Source of the DNA: Flavobacterium sp. CFS9
GTDB taxonomy: Bacteria; Bacteroidota; Bacteroidia; Flavobacteriales; Flavobacteriaceae
Direction of reading: 5' to 3'
DNA length: 64,000 bases
Assembly: GCF_041154745.1 (NCBI RefSeq)
Contig: NZ_AP031573.1
Span: 2,232,001-2,296,000, forward strand
Positions 9,103-16,445 of the stretch are shown in pieces (the first letter of the stretch is position 1; every line of letters starts with the position of its first letter). The notes beneath the pieces were generated by a model that saw nothing but the letters and a program-made list of their open reading frames with translations, searched no databases and was not told the DNA's origin. A program made the position numbers and the translations under genes.

Positions 9103-9129
9103 ATTGACTTTTTAGAATTATCAGTCAAT
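9103..9129. promoter_or_regulatory. Dyad symmetry upstream of the efflux operon, possible regulator site
   Basis: ATTGACT at 9103-9109 and AGTCAAT at 9123-9129 form a perfect 7-bp inverted repeat 13 bases apart, 45 bases before the TolC-like start codon. A possible -7 element GAACTTTG (one mismatch) lies at 9143-9150. Binding by the upstream AraC regulator is inference only. Confidence 0.4.
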
Positions 9130-9173
9130 AAAAAAAATGAAGGAACTTTGCAGCTTAAATTATTTATGTATTC

Positions 9174-10523
9174 ATGTTCCTTAAAACAACAAATTCTACA
9201 GACGATTGTTTTCCCAGAATCCTGCTCTTATTTTTACTTGTATTAGTATTTAATGGTATAAAAGCGCAGGAAGTGCATTCGGTTTCGCTAAAAGAAGCTT
9301 TGAAACTGGCTAAAGAAAACAACAAAAAAATCCTCAGATCTCAACTTGAGATTACGCTCTCAGAGCAAAACATCAAAGAAAGAAAAGAACTCCGATTGCC
9401 AGATGTACAGCTAAGTGGTATGTACTCCAGAATCACCAATATTACCGAATTCAAAGGAAACGGTTTTTTAAACGGCAAAGAAGTTACAAAGGCGATTCCG
9501 GAACTCTATGAGGTGAACTCGAGTTTTAAAATGCCAATCTACGCTGGAAATAAAATAAATAACGCTATCAAAATTGCCAATCAGGAGAGTGAAATTGCTA
9601 AAATAAAAACAGAAAAGGTCGAAAATGATGTCGAACTCGAAGTTGTGGCAAACTATCTGGCGATTTATAAGATGATGGAGCTTCAAAAGATATTCGAAGA
9701 AAACATCAAAGAAGAGAAAAGCCGATTGAAAGAAGTACAGTCGCTTCGAAAACATGGAGCGGTCACTAAAAATGAAGTTATCAGAGCCGAATTACAGCTT
9801 TCGGATCGTGAATTAAATGCGCTTACAAATTCCAAAAACATAAAAATTGCGCTTCACGATCTGAAAACTCTAATTCAACTTCCGGAAAACGAAGAAATAG
9901 CCATCGATACGGCGGCCAGTTTGGATGAAATGAACGGTTTAGATCCGTATGATTTTTATCTGAATAAGGCTTTGAATAATGAAGAAATGAGAATTGCCAG
10001 TCAGGAACTGAATATTAGTAAAACGGAGCTGAAACTGGTCAAAGGAAATTACCTGCCAACGGTTCATTTCTTTGGGAACTATGGTTTTTATTATCCGAAC
10101 TACAAATTCTTCCCGCCCAATCCGTATTTGTACACGCTGGGGCAAATAGGTGTTGAGGCTGCTTTTGATCTTTCGTCTCTGTATAAAAACAAGACCAAAG
10201 TAGATCAGGCAAGCACCAAAATCAAATGGCAGGAAATGCAATCTGAAATTTTGAAAGACGAAATTCAGGATAAGCTTTTTAAAGAGCATACACAGTATCA
10301 GGAAATCCTTGAAAAGTTTGTTGTAGTGGATAAAGCTTTGGATTTGGCCGATGAAAATTACCGTATTGTAAAGCTGAAATATATGAACCAACTGGTTTTA
10401 ATAACCGAAATGGTTGATGCTGACAATGCTTTGCTTCAGGCAAAATACAATAAAATTGCTACCCGATTGGATGCGATTTTAAAACATTACGAACTGCTGC
10501 ATACGGCGGGAATGCTTCCTTAG
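9174..10523 (+). CDS. TolC-like outer membrane efflux protein
   Basis: 449 residues with an N-terminal signal segment (about 18-35, LLLFLLVLVFNGIKAQ). The rest is long alpha-helical heptad-rich sequence with two OEP repeats (about 40-230 and 250-445), as in TolC-family channels that span the outer membrane and reach into the periplasm. The first gene of a likely three-gene export operon; the membrane fusion protein starts 155 bases downstream. Substrate is unknown, but this gene set (TolC, EmrA-like, EmrB-like) typically exports drugs or other small hydrophobic compounds. Confidence 0.9.
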   Translation: MFLKTTNSTDDCFPRILLLFLLVLVFNGIKAQEVHSVSLKEALKLAKENNKKILRSQLEITLSEQNIKERKELRLPDVQLSGMYSRITNITEFKGNGFLNGKEVTKAIPELYEVNSSFKMPIYAGNKINNAIKIANQESEIAKIKTEKVENDVELEVVANYLAIYKMMELQKIFEENIKEEKSRLKEVQSLRKHGAVTKNEVIRAELQLSDRELNALTNSKNIKIALHDLKTLIQLPENEEIAIDTAASLDEMNGLDPYDFYLNKALNNEEMRIASQELNISKTELKLVKGNYLPTVHFFGNYGFYYPNYKFFPPNPYLYTLGQIGVEAAFDLSSLYKNKTKVDQASTKIKWQEMQSEILKDEIQDKLFKEHTQYQEILEKFVVVDKALDLADENYRIVKLKYMNQLVLITEMVDADNALLQAKYNKIATRLDAILKHYELLHTAGMLP

Positions 10524-10678
10524 AAGTGAGATGTTATTTGTGAAATGTTAGATGCGAAAAGTTAGAAGAAAGAGTATAGAGTAAAGAATATGGATTTTTG
10601 AGTTCTGAAGGAACGATTCATATTGTAGGGCAGGATTTTAATCCAGTAGAAAATAAAATATAGAGAATAGACGAAAAT

Positions 10679-11728
10679 ATGGTTAAGATTAAAAATGAGA
10701 CTAGAAGAAACAGAACGTTTCATGTGTTAATAACAATTATTGCAAGTGTGTTGGTAGTAAGCGGTATTGTTTTGGGAATTTGGTTTTATGTTTTCAACAG
10801 GAATCATGAGGAAACTAATGATGCTCAGGTCGAGCAGTATGTAACGCCAATCATGTCGAGAATTACGGGTTATGTACAGGAAGTTCGTTTTAACGAAAAT
10901 CAGTTTGTGCATAAGGGGGATACTTTGGTTGTTATAGACAACAGAGAATATCAATCGAAATTAAATGTGGCTCTTGCCGATGTTCAGAACGCGAGACAAA
11001 ACAGCCTGGTTGCCGAGAAAAATGCAGTAAATATGGCAAGTGCAACGGCTATTAACGAAGCGCAATTAGACGCTGCAAAATCGAATCTTTGGAAAACCAA
11101 ATTAGAGTACGAAAGATACAAAGCTTTGGTGAGTGAAGAAGCGGCGACTTCTCAGCAATTAGAAAAAGTAAAGGCAGATTACGAGTCGGCACAAGCGCAT
11201 TTTCAGGAAATGAAAAACAGAATTCATACTTCGGCACTGAGTACTTCGGTGGCCGAAGCCAATGTGCCAACAACACAAACGAATATCGCTTCGAGACAAG
11301 CCACGGCAGATAATGCGGCCTTATTTCTTTCGTACACCATAATTACGGCGCCTTACGATGGCTGGATCGGGAAACGAACTTTACAGCCCGGACAATTAGT
11401 AAAAGAAGGTCAGTCCCTGCTTTCGATTGTAAGCAAAGAAAAATGGATTACAGCCAATTTTAAAGAAACGCAATTGCAGTATCTAACCGTGGGGCAGAAT
11501 GTGGAAATCAAAGCCGATGCAGTAAGTGATAAGATATTTATAGGTACAATTGCATCGTTATCGCCTGCGAGCGGGGCAAGATTTTCATTGCTTCCTCCGG
11601 ATAATGCAACCGGAAACTTCGTGAAAATCGAGCAAAGAATTCCGGTTAGAATTCAGTTAAAGGATACCGACAAACAAACCGATTTTTTAAGAGCGGGAAT
11701 GAATATCACTGTGATTGCAGCACACTAA
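10679..11728 (+). CDS. HlyD/EmrA-like membrane fusion protein
   Basis: 349 residues. One membrane anchor lies at about 15-40, followed by a biotinyl-lipoyl half (VTPIMSRITGYVQEVRFNEN at about 55-74), a coiled-coil hairpin (about 100-190, alanine and glutamate rich) and the returning lipoyl half and beta barrel (IITAPYDGWIGKRTLQPGQ at about 219-237). This is the periplasmic adaptor linking the inner membrane transporter at 11730 to the TolC-like channel at 9174. The stop codon is 1 base before the ATG of the transporter, so translation is probably coupled. Confidence 0.93.
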   Translation: MVKIKNETRRNRTFHVLITIIASVLVVSGIVLGIWFYVFNRNHEETNDAQVEQYVTPIMSRITGYVQEVRFNENQFVHKGDTLVVIDNREYQSKLNVALADVQNARQNSLVAEKNAVNMASATAINEAQLDAAKSNLWKTKLEYERYKALVSEEAATSQQLEKVKADYESAQAHFQEMKNRIHTSALSTSVAEANVPTTQTNIASRQATADNAALFLSYTIITAPYDGWIGKRTLQPGQLVKEGQSLLSIVSKEKWITANFKETQLQYLTVGQNVEIKADAVSDKIFIGTIASLSPASGARFSLLPPDNATGNFVKIEQRIPVRIQLKDTDKQTDFLRAGMNITVIAAH

Positions 11729-11729
11729 A

Positions 11730-13313
11730 ATGGAAGATAAAAGTATTTTTAAATCCTGGGTTCCAAAGTGGGCAATCATTATCATTTTGTTTGTCTGTCT
11801 TTTGCATTCTATGATTTTATTGGGGGTTTATACGTCAAATGTGACCTATGCGGCAAGTTTTCTCGATATTGAACCCGAAGATTTGCAGTTCGCCATGTGT
11901 GTTACTTACGGAACACTGCTTGCGACCATTTTAATCGAAGCCCGATTTTCGAGTTTTTTCCCTGCCAAAAATTACCTCATGGCGGTCTATTCTTTAATTG
12001 GGGTTACGATTGTTTCCTCGGCCTATATCACCAATTTTTCGCTCTTTTTAATCCTGCGAATTGCCGAAGGAATCCTGATGGCGCTTCCGGTGATTACGAT
12101 CAGACAATTGTTGATTGAACAGTTCAATTCTAAAAGTGCCATCATCATAGGTTTTTCGTTTTATTATGGAGCGTTGTTGTTGTCGACACCTTTTATAATG
12201 AATATTGCGGTTTGGTTTCTGGACCATTACGACTGGAAATACATGCTGTATGTCTCGGGCGGATTGCAGGTTTTGAACGTTTTTTTAATCTTAGTTACTT
12301 TTCGTGGGCACCGAATCACAAAGAAAATTCCGTTGTATCAAATCGACTGGATGAGTTATTTTTTGGTTTTAACTGCAATTCTTTGCGGTGCTTACTTTTT
12401 TGTCTATGCCGAGAAAAAATATTGGTTCGATTCTTCTCAAATGGTGCTGACGCTTATCATCGCGCTGATTTCGGGAGGGTTGTTTATCTTTAAGGAGCTT
12501 TTGGTAAAAAGACCTACTTTTAATTTTGAAGTCTTTAAATATGCCAATCTACGAATCGGATTCTTGCTGTTTTTTCTTTTCTACATCAGCAGGGCAACGC
12601 TGAGTCTTTGTCACTCGGCGATGTATTCGATTTGGAATTGGGATCCGTCGCGTGTGGCGGGTGTGCAATACATTAACGGACTAGGGAATGTAATCGGACT
12701 TGTTTTGGCGGCTTTTTTTCTGATGAGATCCGTTTCGACTAAAATCATTTTTATAATTGGCTTTTCGCTTATTGCGTTGTTTCATTTTTGGTTTACGTTT
12801 CTTTTTGTGCCCGATGTTGCGTTGTTGGATATTATCATTCCGTATGTTTTACAAGGCATTGGAGTGGGATTTTTATTTGTTCCGTTAATATTGTTTACAA
12901 CTTCTTCGGTTCCTTCAAAAATGGCGGCTTCTTCTGGAATTGTGGGGGTTTCGGGACGCTTTTGGGGAAGTACCATTGGCTTTTGCGTAATGCAGAATGC
13001 GACGGTATTTTTAAACAAAAAACACTTTTTAAAACTCAGTCAGTTTGTAACAGGTGATAATCCCGAAGCGCAGCAAACGATTGCCGCAACAACACAAAGT
13101 TTTATAGCCAAAGGATATTCGGTAGACAATGCCAATGTTTTAGCCATGAAAAAGATTTTCGGAACCGTTACCAAACAAGCCACTTTACTGGCCGATATGG
13201 AGATTTATACCATTGTGGGTTATAGTCTTCTGGTTTTGATCTTCCTCATTGCCTGCAATCAGCATTTAAGACAAACGATGACTTTGGTTAAGAGTAAAAT
13301 TTGGATAGGTTGA
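11730..13313 (+). CDS. MFS efflux transporter, DHA2/EmrB-like
   Basis: 527 residues from the ATG at 11730 (a TTG 15 bases upstream overlaps the adaptor gene and is less likely). There are about 14 hydrophobic segments, the DHA2 number. It should be the proton-driven inner membrane pump of the operon. Motif-level substrate assignment is not possible. The gene follows the adaptor after one base. Downstream are tandem and dispersed repeats before a possible terminator at 13575. Confidence 0.88.
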   Translation: MEDKSIFKSWVPKWAIIIILFVCLLHSMILLGVYTSNVTYAASFLDIEPEDLQFAMCVTYGTLLATILIEARFSSFFPAKNYLMAVYSLIGVTIVSSAYITNFSLFLILRIAEGILMALPVITIRQLLIEQFNSKSAIIIGFSFYYGALLLSTPFIMNIAVWFLDHYDWKYMLYVSGGLQVLNVFLILVTFRGHRITKKIPLYQIDWMSYFLVLTAILCGAYFFVYAEKKYWFDSSQMVLTLIIALISGGLFIFKELLVKRPTFNFEVFKYANLRIGFLLFFLFYISRATLSLCHSAMYSIWNWDPSRVAGVQYINGLGNVIGLVLAAFFLMRSVSTKIIFIIGFSLIALFHFWFTFLFVPDVALLDIIIPYVLQGIGVGFLFVPLILFTTSSVPSKMAASSGIVGVSGRFWGSTIGFCVMQNATVFLNKKHFLKLSQFVTGDNPEAQQTIAATTQSFIAKGYSVDNANVLAMKKIFGTVTKQATLLADMEIYTIVGYSLLVLIFLIACNQHLRQTMTLVKSKIWIG

Positions 13314-13316
13314 GTT

Positions 13317-13385
13317 GTGAGATGTGAGTTGTGGATTGTGAGTTATGGATTGTGAGTTATGGATTGTGAGTTATGGATTGTGAGT
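13317..13385. repeat. 14-bp minisatellite
   Basis: The unit GATTGTGAGTTATG repeats at 13334, 13348, 13362 and 13376 with a period of 14, preceded by degenerate units (GTGAGATGTGAGTTGTG). It begins directly after the MFS stop codon. Copy number is likely variable between strains. Confidence 0.85.
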
Positions 13386-13410
13386 TTTTGCGCAAAGTTT
13401 CTGCACCATC

Positions 13411-13540
13411 TTGTCATTCCGACGAAGGAGGAATCACACAAGAAACTCCGTTCCAAATGTCGCCAATCTTTGTCGAATTACAAGTGCGATTTGCTTCGCC
13501 TGTTCGCTATCGCTCGAGTCTTCTTACGTCGAAATGACAA
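13411..13540. repeat. 130-bp element with terminal inverted repeats (GTCATT.CGACG)
   Basis: The left end TTGTCATTCCGACGAAG and the right end CTTACGTCGAAATGACAA are imperfect inverted repeats. The inside contains a short inverted CGAA/TTCG-rich core. It has no gene; the small open frame across it is repeat-derived. It resembles a MITE-like element. The gap 13314-13636 is otherwise filled by the minisatellite before it and a hairpin after it. Confidence 0.65.
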
Positions 13541-13574
13541 ACAGAACGTGAAAAAAAAGGAATGATACAAATAG

Positions 13575-13601
13575 CCTCCTGCTTTAGCTGGAGGTTTTTT
13601 T
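13575..13601 (+). terminator. Possible terminator downstream of the efflux operon
   Basis: CCTCC (13575-13579) and GGAGG (13590-13594) with an inner GCT/AGC pair form a hairpin followed by T7. It is about 260 bases after the last gene, so it may instead belong to the repeat region. Confidence 0.5.
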
Positions 13602-13636
13602 ATGAGTTGAAGAAAAAGGCTTTAGTCGAATGATCT

Positions 13637-13867
13637 CTATTTTAAAGGGAAATCAAGCAATTCTTTAGGTTCAATATCTAAAGCATTGGCGATTTTTATA
13701 AGGGTTTTTATACCTGTATTTACTTTCGCAACTTCTAATCTTGCTATTTGAGATTTGTTAATATTACAGTCGTCAGCTAAACCTTGTTGGGATAAGCCTT
13801 TCTTTTCACGTAATTGTCTAACGTGAATACCAAGATTAACGAGAAAAGTTTCTTCTGAAATATTCAT
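13637..13867 (-). CDS. XRE-family HTH regulator
   Basis: 76 residues, essentially one Cro/C1-type helix-turn-helix domain (about 10-72): IHVRQLREKKGLSQQGLAD, then NINKSQIARLEVAKVNT. Proteins this short act as DNA-binding repressors or accessory regulators. It is divergent from the small gene at 13954, and an 18-bp perfect palindrome lies 33 bases upstream of its start. Self-regulation together with the neighbour is inferred from that arrangement. Confidence 0.88.
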   Translation of the reverse strand: MNISEETFLVNLGIHVRQLREKKGLSQQGLADDCNINKSQIARLEVAKVNTGIKTLIKIANALDIEPKELLDFPLK

Positions 13868-13899
13868 ATTCCAAAAGTGAAAAGATTTATTTTGTTTAC

Positions 13900-13917
13900 G
13901 TAGGCTAATTAGCCTAC
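13900..13917. promoter_or_regulatory. 18-bp perfect palindrome, likely XRE operator
   Basis: GTAGGCTAATTAGCCTAC is a perfect palindrome between two divergent genes. It ends 7 bases before a -7 box (TATATTTG, 13925-13932) reading toward the small + strand gene, so it covers the area where the -33 contact should be. Confidence 0.7.
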
Positions 13918-13924
13918 AAATTAT

Positions 13925-13932
13925 TATATTTG
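13925..13932 (+). promoter_or_regulatory. -7 promoter box of the small gene at 13954
   Basis: TATATTTG matches TAnnTTTG. No TTG lies 18-20 bases upstream; that position is occupied by the palindrome, suggesting regulated rather than constitutive transcription. Confidence 0.55.
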
Positions 13933-13953
13933 CTTCAAATAAAAAATAAGATT

Positions 13954-14187
13954 ATGGCCACAGAAAATATTTCAAAGGAACTAGAAACCAGATTAAGAGA
14001 TTTTTTTAAGGATTTTATCGAGCCTAAAGATATGGCAAGAATGTTACGACAGGTAAATTATGCTCTCTCGGTTTCTTCCATGCGTGGGTGCGAAACCATA
14101 GAATCTGAATTGCCTTATATTGATGATAATTTTTATTGGCTGAATAAATTGGCGGAGGTTTTAGATCCTTACTTGGATGTTAAATAA
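13954..14187 (+). CDS. Hypothetical protein, 77 residues
   Basis: The start chosen is the ATG at 13954; an upstream TTG falls in the -7 box. The product is soluble, helical and acidic-basic mixed (TRLRDFFKDFIEPKDMARMLR near the start, ending LAEVLDPYLDVK). No family was recognised. It is divergent from the XRE regulator with a shared palindrome between them, so it is probably controlled by that protein. Whether the pair forms a toxin-antitoxin-like unit cannot be decided from sequence alone. Confidence 0.7.
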   Translation: MATENISKELETRLRDFFKDFIEPKDMARMLRQVNYALSVSSMRGCETIESELPYIDDNFYWLNKLAEVLDPYLDVK

Positions 14188-14318
14188 CCATATCTAAACG
14201 ACAGAGTAAAATTGGTTTGTTAAATTTTAGAGAGTTCCATAGGAACGAAATATATTGTAGGGATGGATTTTAATCCATCCATTAAGGAAGAATTGATTGT
14301 AAATAGCTAAAAACAAAA

Positions 14319-14347
14319 AAGCTTCTGATTTCTCAGAAGCTTTTTTT
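14319..14347 (-). terminator. Terminator of tRNA-Leu
   Basis: AAGCTTCTGA pairs with TCAGAAGCTT; A and T runs on both sides allow termination in either direction. It lies just past the 3' end of the tRNA. Confidence 0.8.
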
Positions 14348-14350
14348 CGG

Positions 14351-14432
14351 TGCGGATAATAGGACTCGAACCTACACGCCTTGCGGCACCAGATCCTAAG
14401 TCTGGCATGTCTACCAATTTCACCATATCCGC
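14351..14432 (-). tRNA. tRNA-Leu (TAG)
   Basis: 82 nucleotides with a long variable arm, as expected for a class II tRNA. The acceptor GCGGATA pairs with TATCCGC; discriminator A. The anticodon stem CCAGA/TCTGG encloses CTTAGGA, giving anticodon TAG (plus-strand bases 14396-14398). The T arm reads GGTTCGAGTCC. CCA is not encoded. Confidence 0.96.
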
Positions 14433-14446
14433 GGCTATTGTGGGTG

Positions 14447-14475
14447 CAAAGATAGACATACTTTCGAATATTCAA
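14447..14475 (-). promoter_or_regulatory. Promoter of tRNA-Leu
   Basis: On the minus strand, TTG (14475-14473), an 18-base spacer and TATCTTTG (14454-14447) lie 15 bases before the tRNA. Confidence 0.8.
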
Positions 14476-14552
14476 AGAAAAAAAATGAAAAATTTCGAAA
14501 AAAATATTAATTCTCTTTTTTGTACTTTTGGATTTCTATAAAAATAATTTAA

Positions 14553-15941
14553 ATGGAAAATATTAAGTCCTACGTTCAACAACATAAAGATCGCTTTATC
14601 AATGAGTTGATCGAATTATTAAAAATTCCGTCGGTAAGTGCCGACACTGCATACTCGCAAGATGTTATTGATACTGCCGAAGCAGTAAAAGAAAGTTTAT
14701 CGAAAGCAGGCTGCGATTTTGTCGAAACTTGCGACACTCCGGGGTACCCAATTATTTATGGAGAGAAAATAATCGATCCAAATTTACCAACAGTTTTGGT
14801 TTACGGACATTATGATGTTCAGCCGCCAGATCCATTAGAATTATGGACTTCGCCACCTTTTGAACCTGTGATCAAAACAACAGAGATTCATCCAGAGGGG
14901 GCGATCTTCGCTCGTGGTGCGTGTGACGACAAAGGTCAGATGTACATGCACGTAAAAGCGTTGGAATACATGGTTCAGAACAATGTTTTGCCTTGTAACG
15001 TAAAATTCATGATCGAAGGGGAAGAAGAAGTAGGTTCGGCAAGTTTAGCATGGTTCGTAGAACGCAATCAGGAAAAACTGAAAAACGACGTAATCTTAAT
15101 TTCTGATACCGGAATGATTTCGAACCAACAGCCGTCGATCACGACAGGTTTAAGAGGTTTGAGTTATGTTGAGGTTGAAGTTACAGGGCCAAACCGTGAT
15201 TTGCATTCCGGTTTATATGGTGGAGCTGTAGCGAACCCAATTAATATTCTGGCAAAAATGATTGCTGCACTTCACGACGAAGACAATCATATTACGATTC
15301 CTGGGTTCTACGATAAAGTACAGGAATTATCTCTTGAAGAAAGAGCCGAAATGGCAAAAGCGCCTTTCAGCTTAGAAAAATATAAAAAAGCCTTAAATCT
15401 AAACGATGTTTACGGTGAAAAAGGATATGTAACGAACGAGCGCAACTCTATTCGTCCAACTTTAGATGTAAACGGAATCTGGGGTGGTTATACTGGTGAA
15501 GGCGCTAAAACGGTTATTGCGAGTAAGGCTTTTGCTAAAATCTCGATGCGTTTGGTTCCTGGTCAGGACTGGGAAGAAATCACAGAGCTATTTACCAAGC
15601 ATTTTACAAACATTGCTCCGGCTGGAGTTACGGTAAAAGTAACGCCACATCACGGAGGTCAGGGTTATGTAACGCCAATTGACAGTATTGGATACCAGGC
15701 TGCCAACAAAGCCTATACAGAGACTTTTGGAGTGCCTGCAATTCCGGTTCGTTCAGGAGGTAGTATTCCGATTGTAGCTTTGTTCGAGAAAGAACTAAAA
15801 AGCAAAACCATTTTAATGGGCTTCGGATTGGATAGTGACGCAATTCACTCGCCAAACGAGCATTTCGGAATCTTCAATTACTTAAAAGGAATTGAGACTA
15901 TTCCGTTGTTTTACAAATATTTTGTAGAGCTTTCGAAATAG
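14553..15941 (+). CDS. M20 family dipeptidase
   Basis: 462 residues. Metal site motifs of M20/M25/M40 peptidases are present: YGHYDVQPP (His 86, Asp 88), ARGACDDKG (about 120-128) and EGEEEVGS (about 155-162). The dimerisation or lid domain lies roughly between 190 and 350 (HSGLYGG motif near 220). The enzyme would be a cytosolic di-zinc peptidase acting on dipeptides; exact specificity is not visible. There is no signal peptide. A possible -7 box TACTTTTG is at 14523-14530. A strong terminator with a GAAA loop follows at 16027. Confidence 0.93.
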   Translation: MENIKSYVQQHKDRFINELIELLKIPSVSADTAYSQDVIDTAEAVKESLSKAGCDFVETCDTPGYPIIYGEKIIDPNLPTVLVYGHYDVQPPDPLELWTSPPFEPVIKTTEIHPEGAIFARGACDDKGQMYMHVKALEYMVQNNVLPCNVKFMIEGEEEVGSASLAWFVERNQEKLKNDVILISDTGMISNQQPSITTGLRGLSYVEVEVTGPNRDLHSGLYGGAVANPINILAKMIAALHDEDNHITIPGFYDKVQELSLEERAEMAKAPFSLEKYKKALNLNDVYGEKGYVTNERNSIRPTLDVNGIWGGYTGEGAKTVIASKAFAKISMRLVPGQDWEEITELFTKHFTNIAPAGVTVKVTPHHGGQGYVTPIDSIGYQAANKAYTETFGVPAIPVRSGGSIPIVALFEKELKSKTILMGFGLDSDAIHSPNEHFGIFNYLKGIETIPLFYKYFVELSK

Positions 15942-15982
15942 TTTAACCGCAAAGAACGCAACGATTTACGCTAAGTTCACTG
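15942..15982. repeat. Dispersed repeat, CGCAAAG/CGCTAAG family, copy D
   Basis: GTTTAACCGCAAAGAACGC then ATTTACGCTAAGTTC follows directly after the dipeptidase stop codon. This copy has lost its fold-back half. Confidence 0.75.
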
Positions 15983-16026
15983 TTTTTTTGGTTCGTTAAG
16001 ATGTAAAAGTTAAATCTTAAGATGTA

Positions 16027-16060
16027 AAATCCGTTCAGAAATGAACGGATTTCTTTGTTT
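16027..16060 (+). terminator. Terminator of the dipeptidase gene
   Basis: A perfect 11-bp stem AAATCCGTTCA/TGAACGGATTT (16027-16037, 16042-16052) has a GAAA tetraloop and a T-rich tail. Confidence 0.85.
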
Positions 16061-16069
16061 TAAAGCGGG

Positions 16070-16364
16070 ATCGTCATAAATAAGGATGTAATAAATAGGC
16101 TACAGTTTTAGCTGTAGATAGGTTTAAAGGATTTAGATAATTGACTTTAGCCAAATAAATTCCAGATTTGTATTTTAAAATCTTTGTGTAAAATTAGGCT
16201 GAAGCCAATAATTGCCTGTATTTCTCCAATCTCCAGCTAAAGCTGGAGGCAATTCAAATTTTGTCTCTCTGCACCTTTGTGTCTTTGTACCTCTGTACCT
16301 TTGCCACTTTGAGTCTTCAAAAAGAAAACCTCAGAATCTTAGCACCTTAGAATCTCAGCACCTT
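16070..16364. repeat. Gap filled by several short repeat types, no gene
   Basis: It contains CTACAG-N6-CTGTAG and TCCAGCTAAAGCTGGA palindromes, then phrase-like repeats (CCTTTG/CCTCTG units with period near 10, and AGAATCTTAGCACCTT twice in variant form). The open frame crossing it has no protein-like features. A CTCCTGCTTTAGCTGGAGG hairpin at 13575 is related to the palindrome here. Confidence 0.55.
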
Positions 16365-16398
16365 AAAAAAAATCCGCTCCCAGATTCTGAAAGCGGAT
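16365..16398 (-). terminator. Terminator of the saccharopine dehydrogenase-like gene
   Basis: On the minus strand ATCCGCT pairs with AGCGGAT (16392-16398 with 16372-16378), followed by T8. Confidence 0.75.
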
Positions 16399-16445
16399 AA
16401 AATAAAAAACTAAAAAAAAAATTCTAAAAAACAAACAATCCGGAT

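Noticed and set aside
9939-10391. 150-residue frame on - strand
   Set aside because: It is antisense to the TolC-like gene, with no start context or family; the + strand product is clear.
13359-13565. 68-residue open frame on + strand
   Set aside because: It lies entirely on the minisatellite and the 130-bp inverted-repeat element; its peptide is repeat translation.
16212-16400. 62-residue open frame on + strand
   Set aside because: It runs through phrase-like repeats and a terminator hairpin, has no protein-like pattern and no ribosome site.
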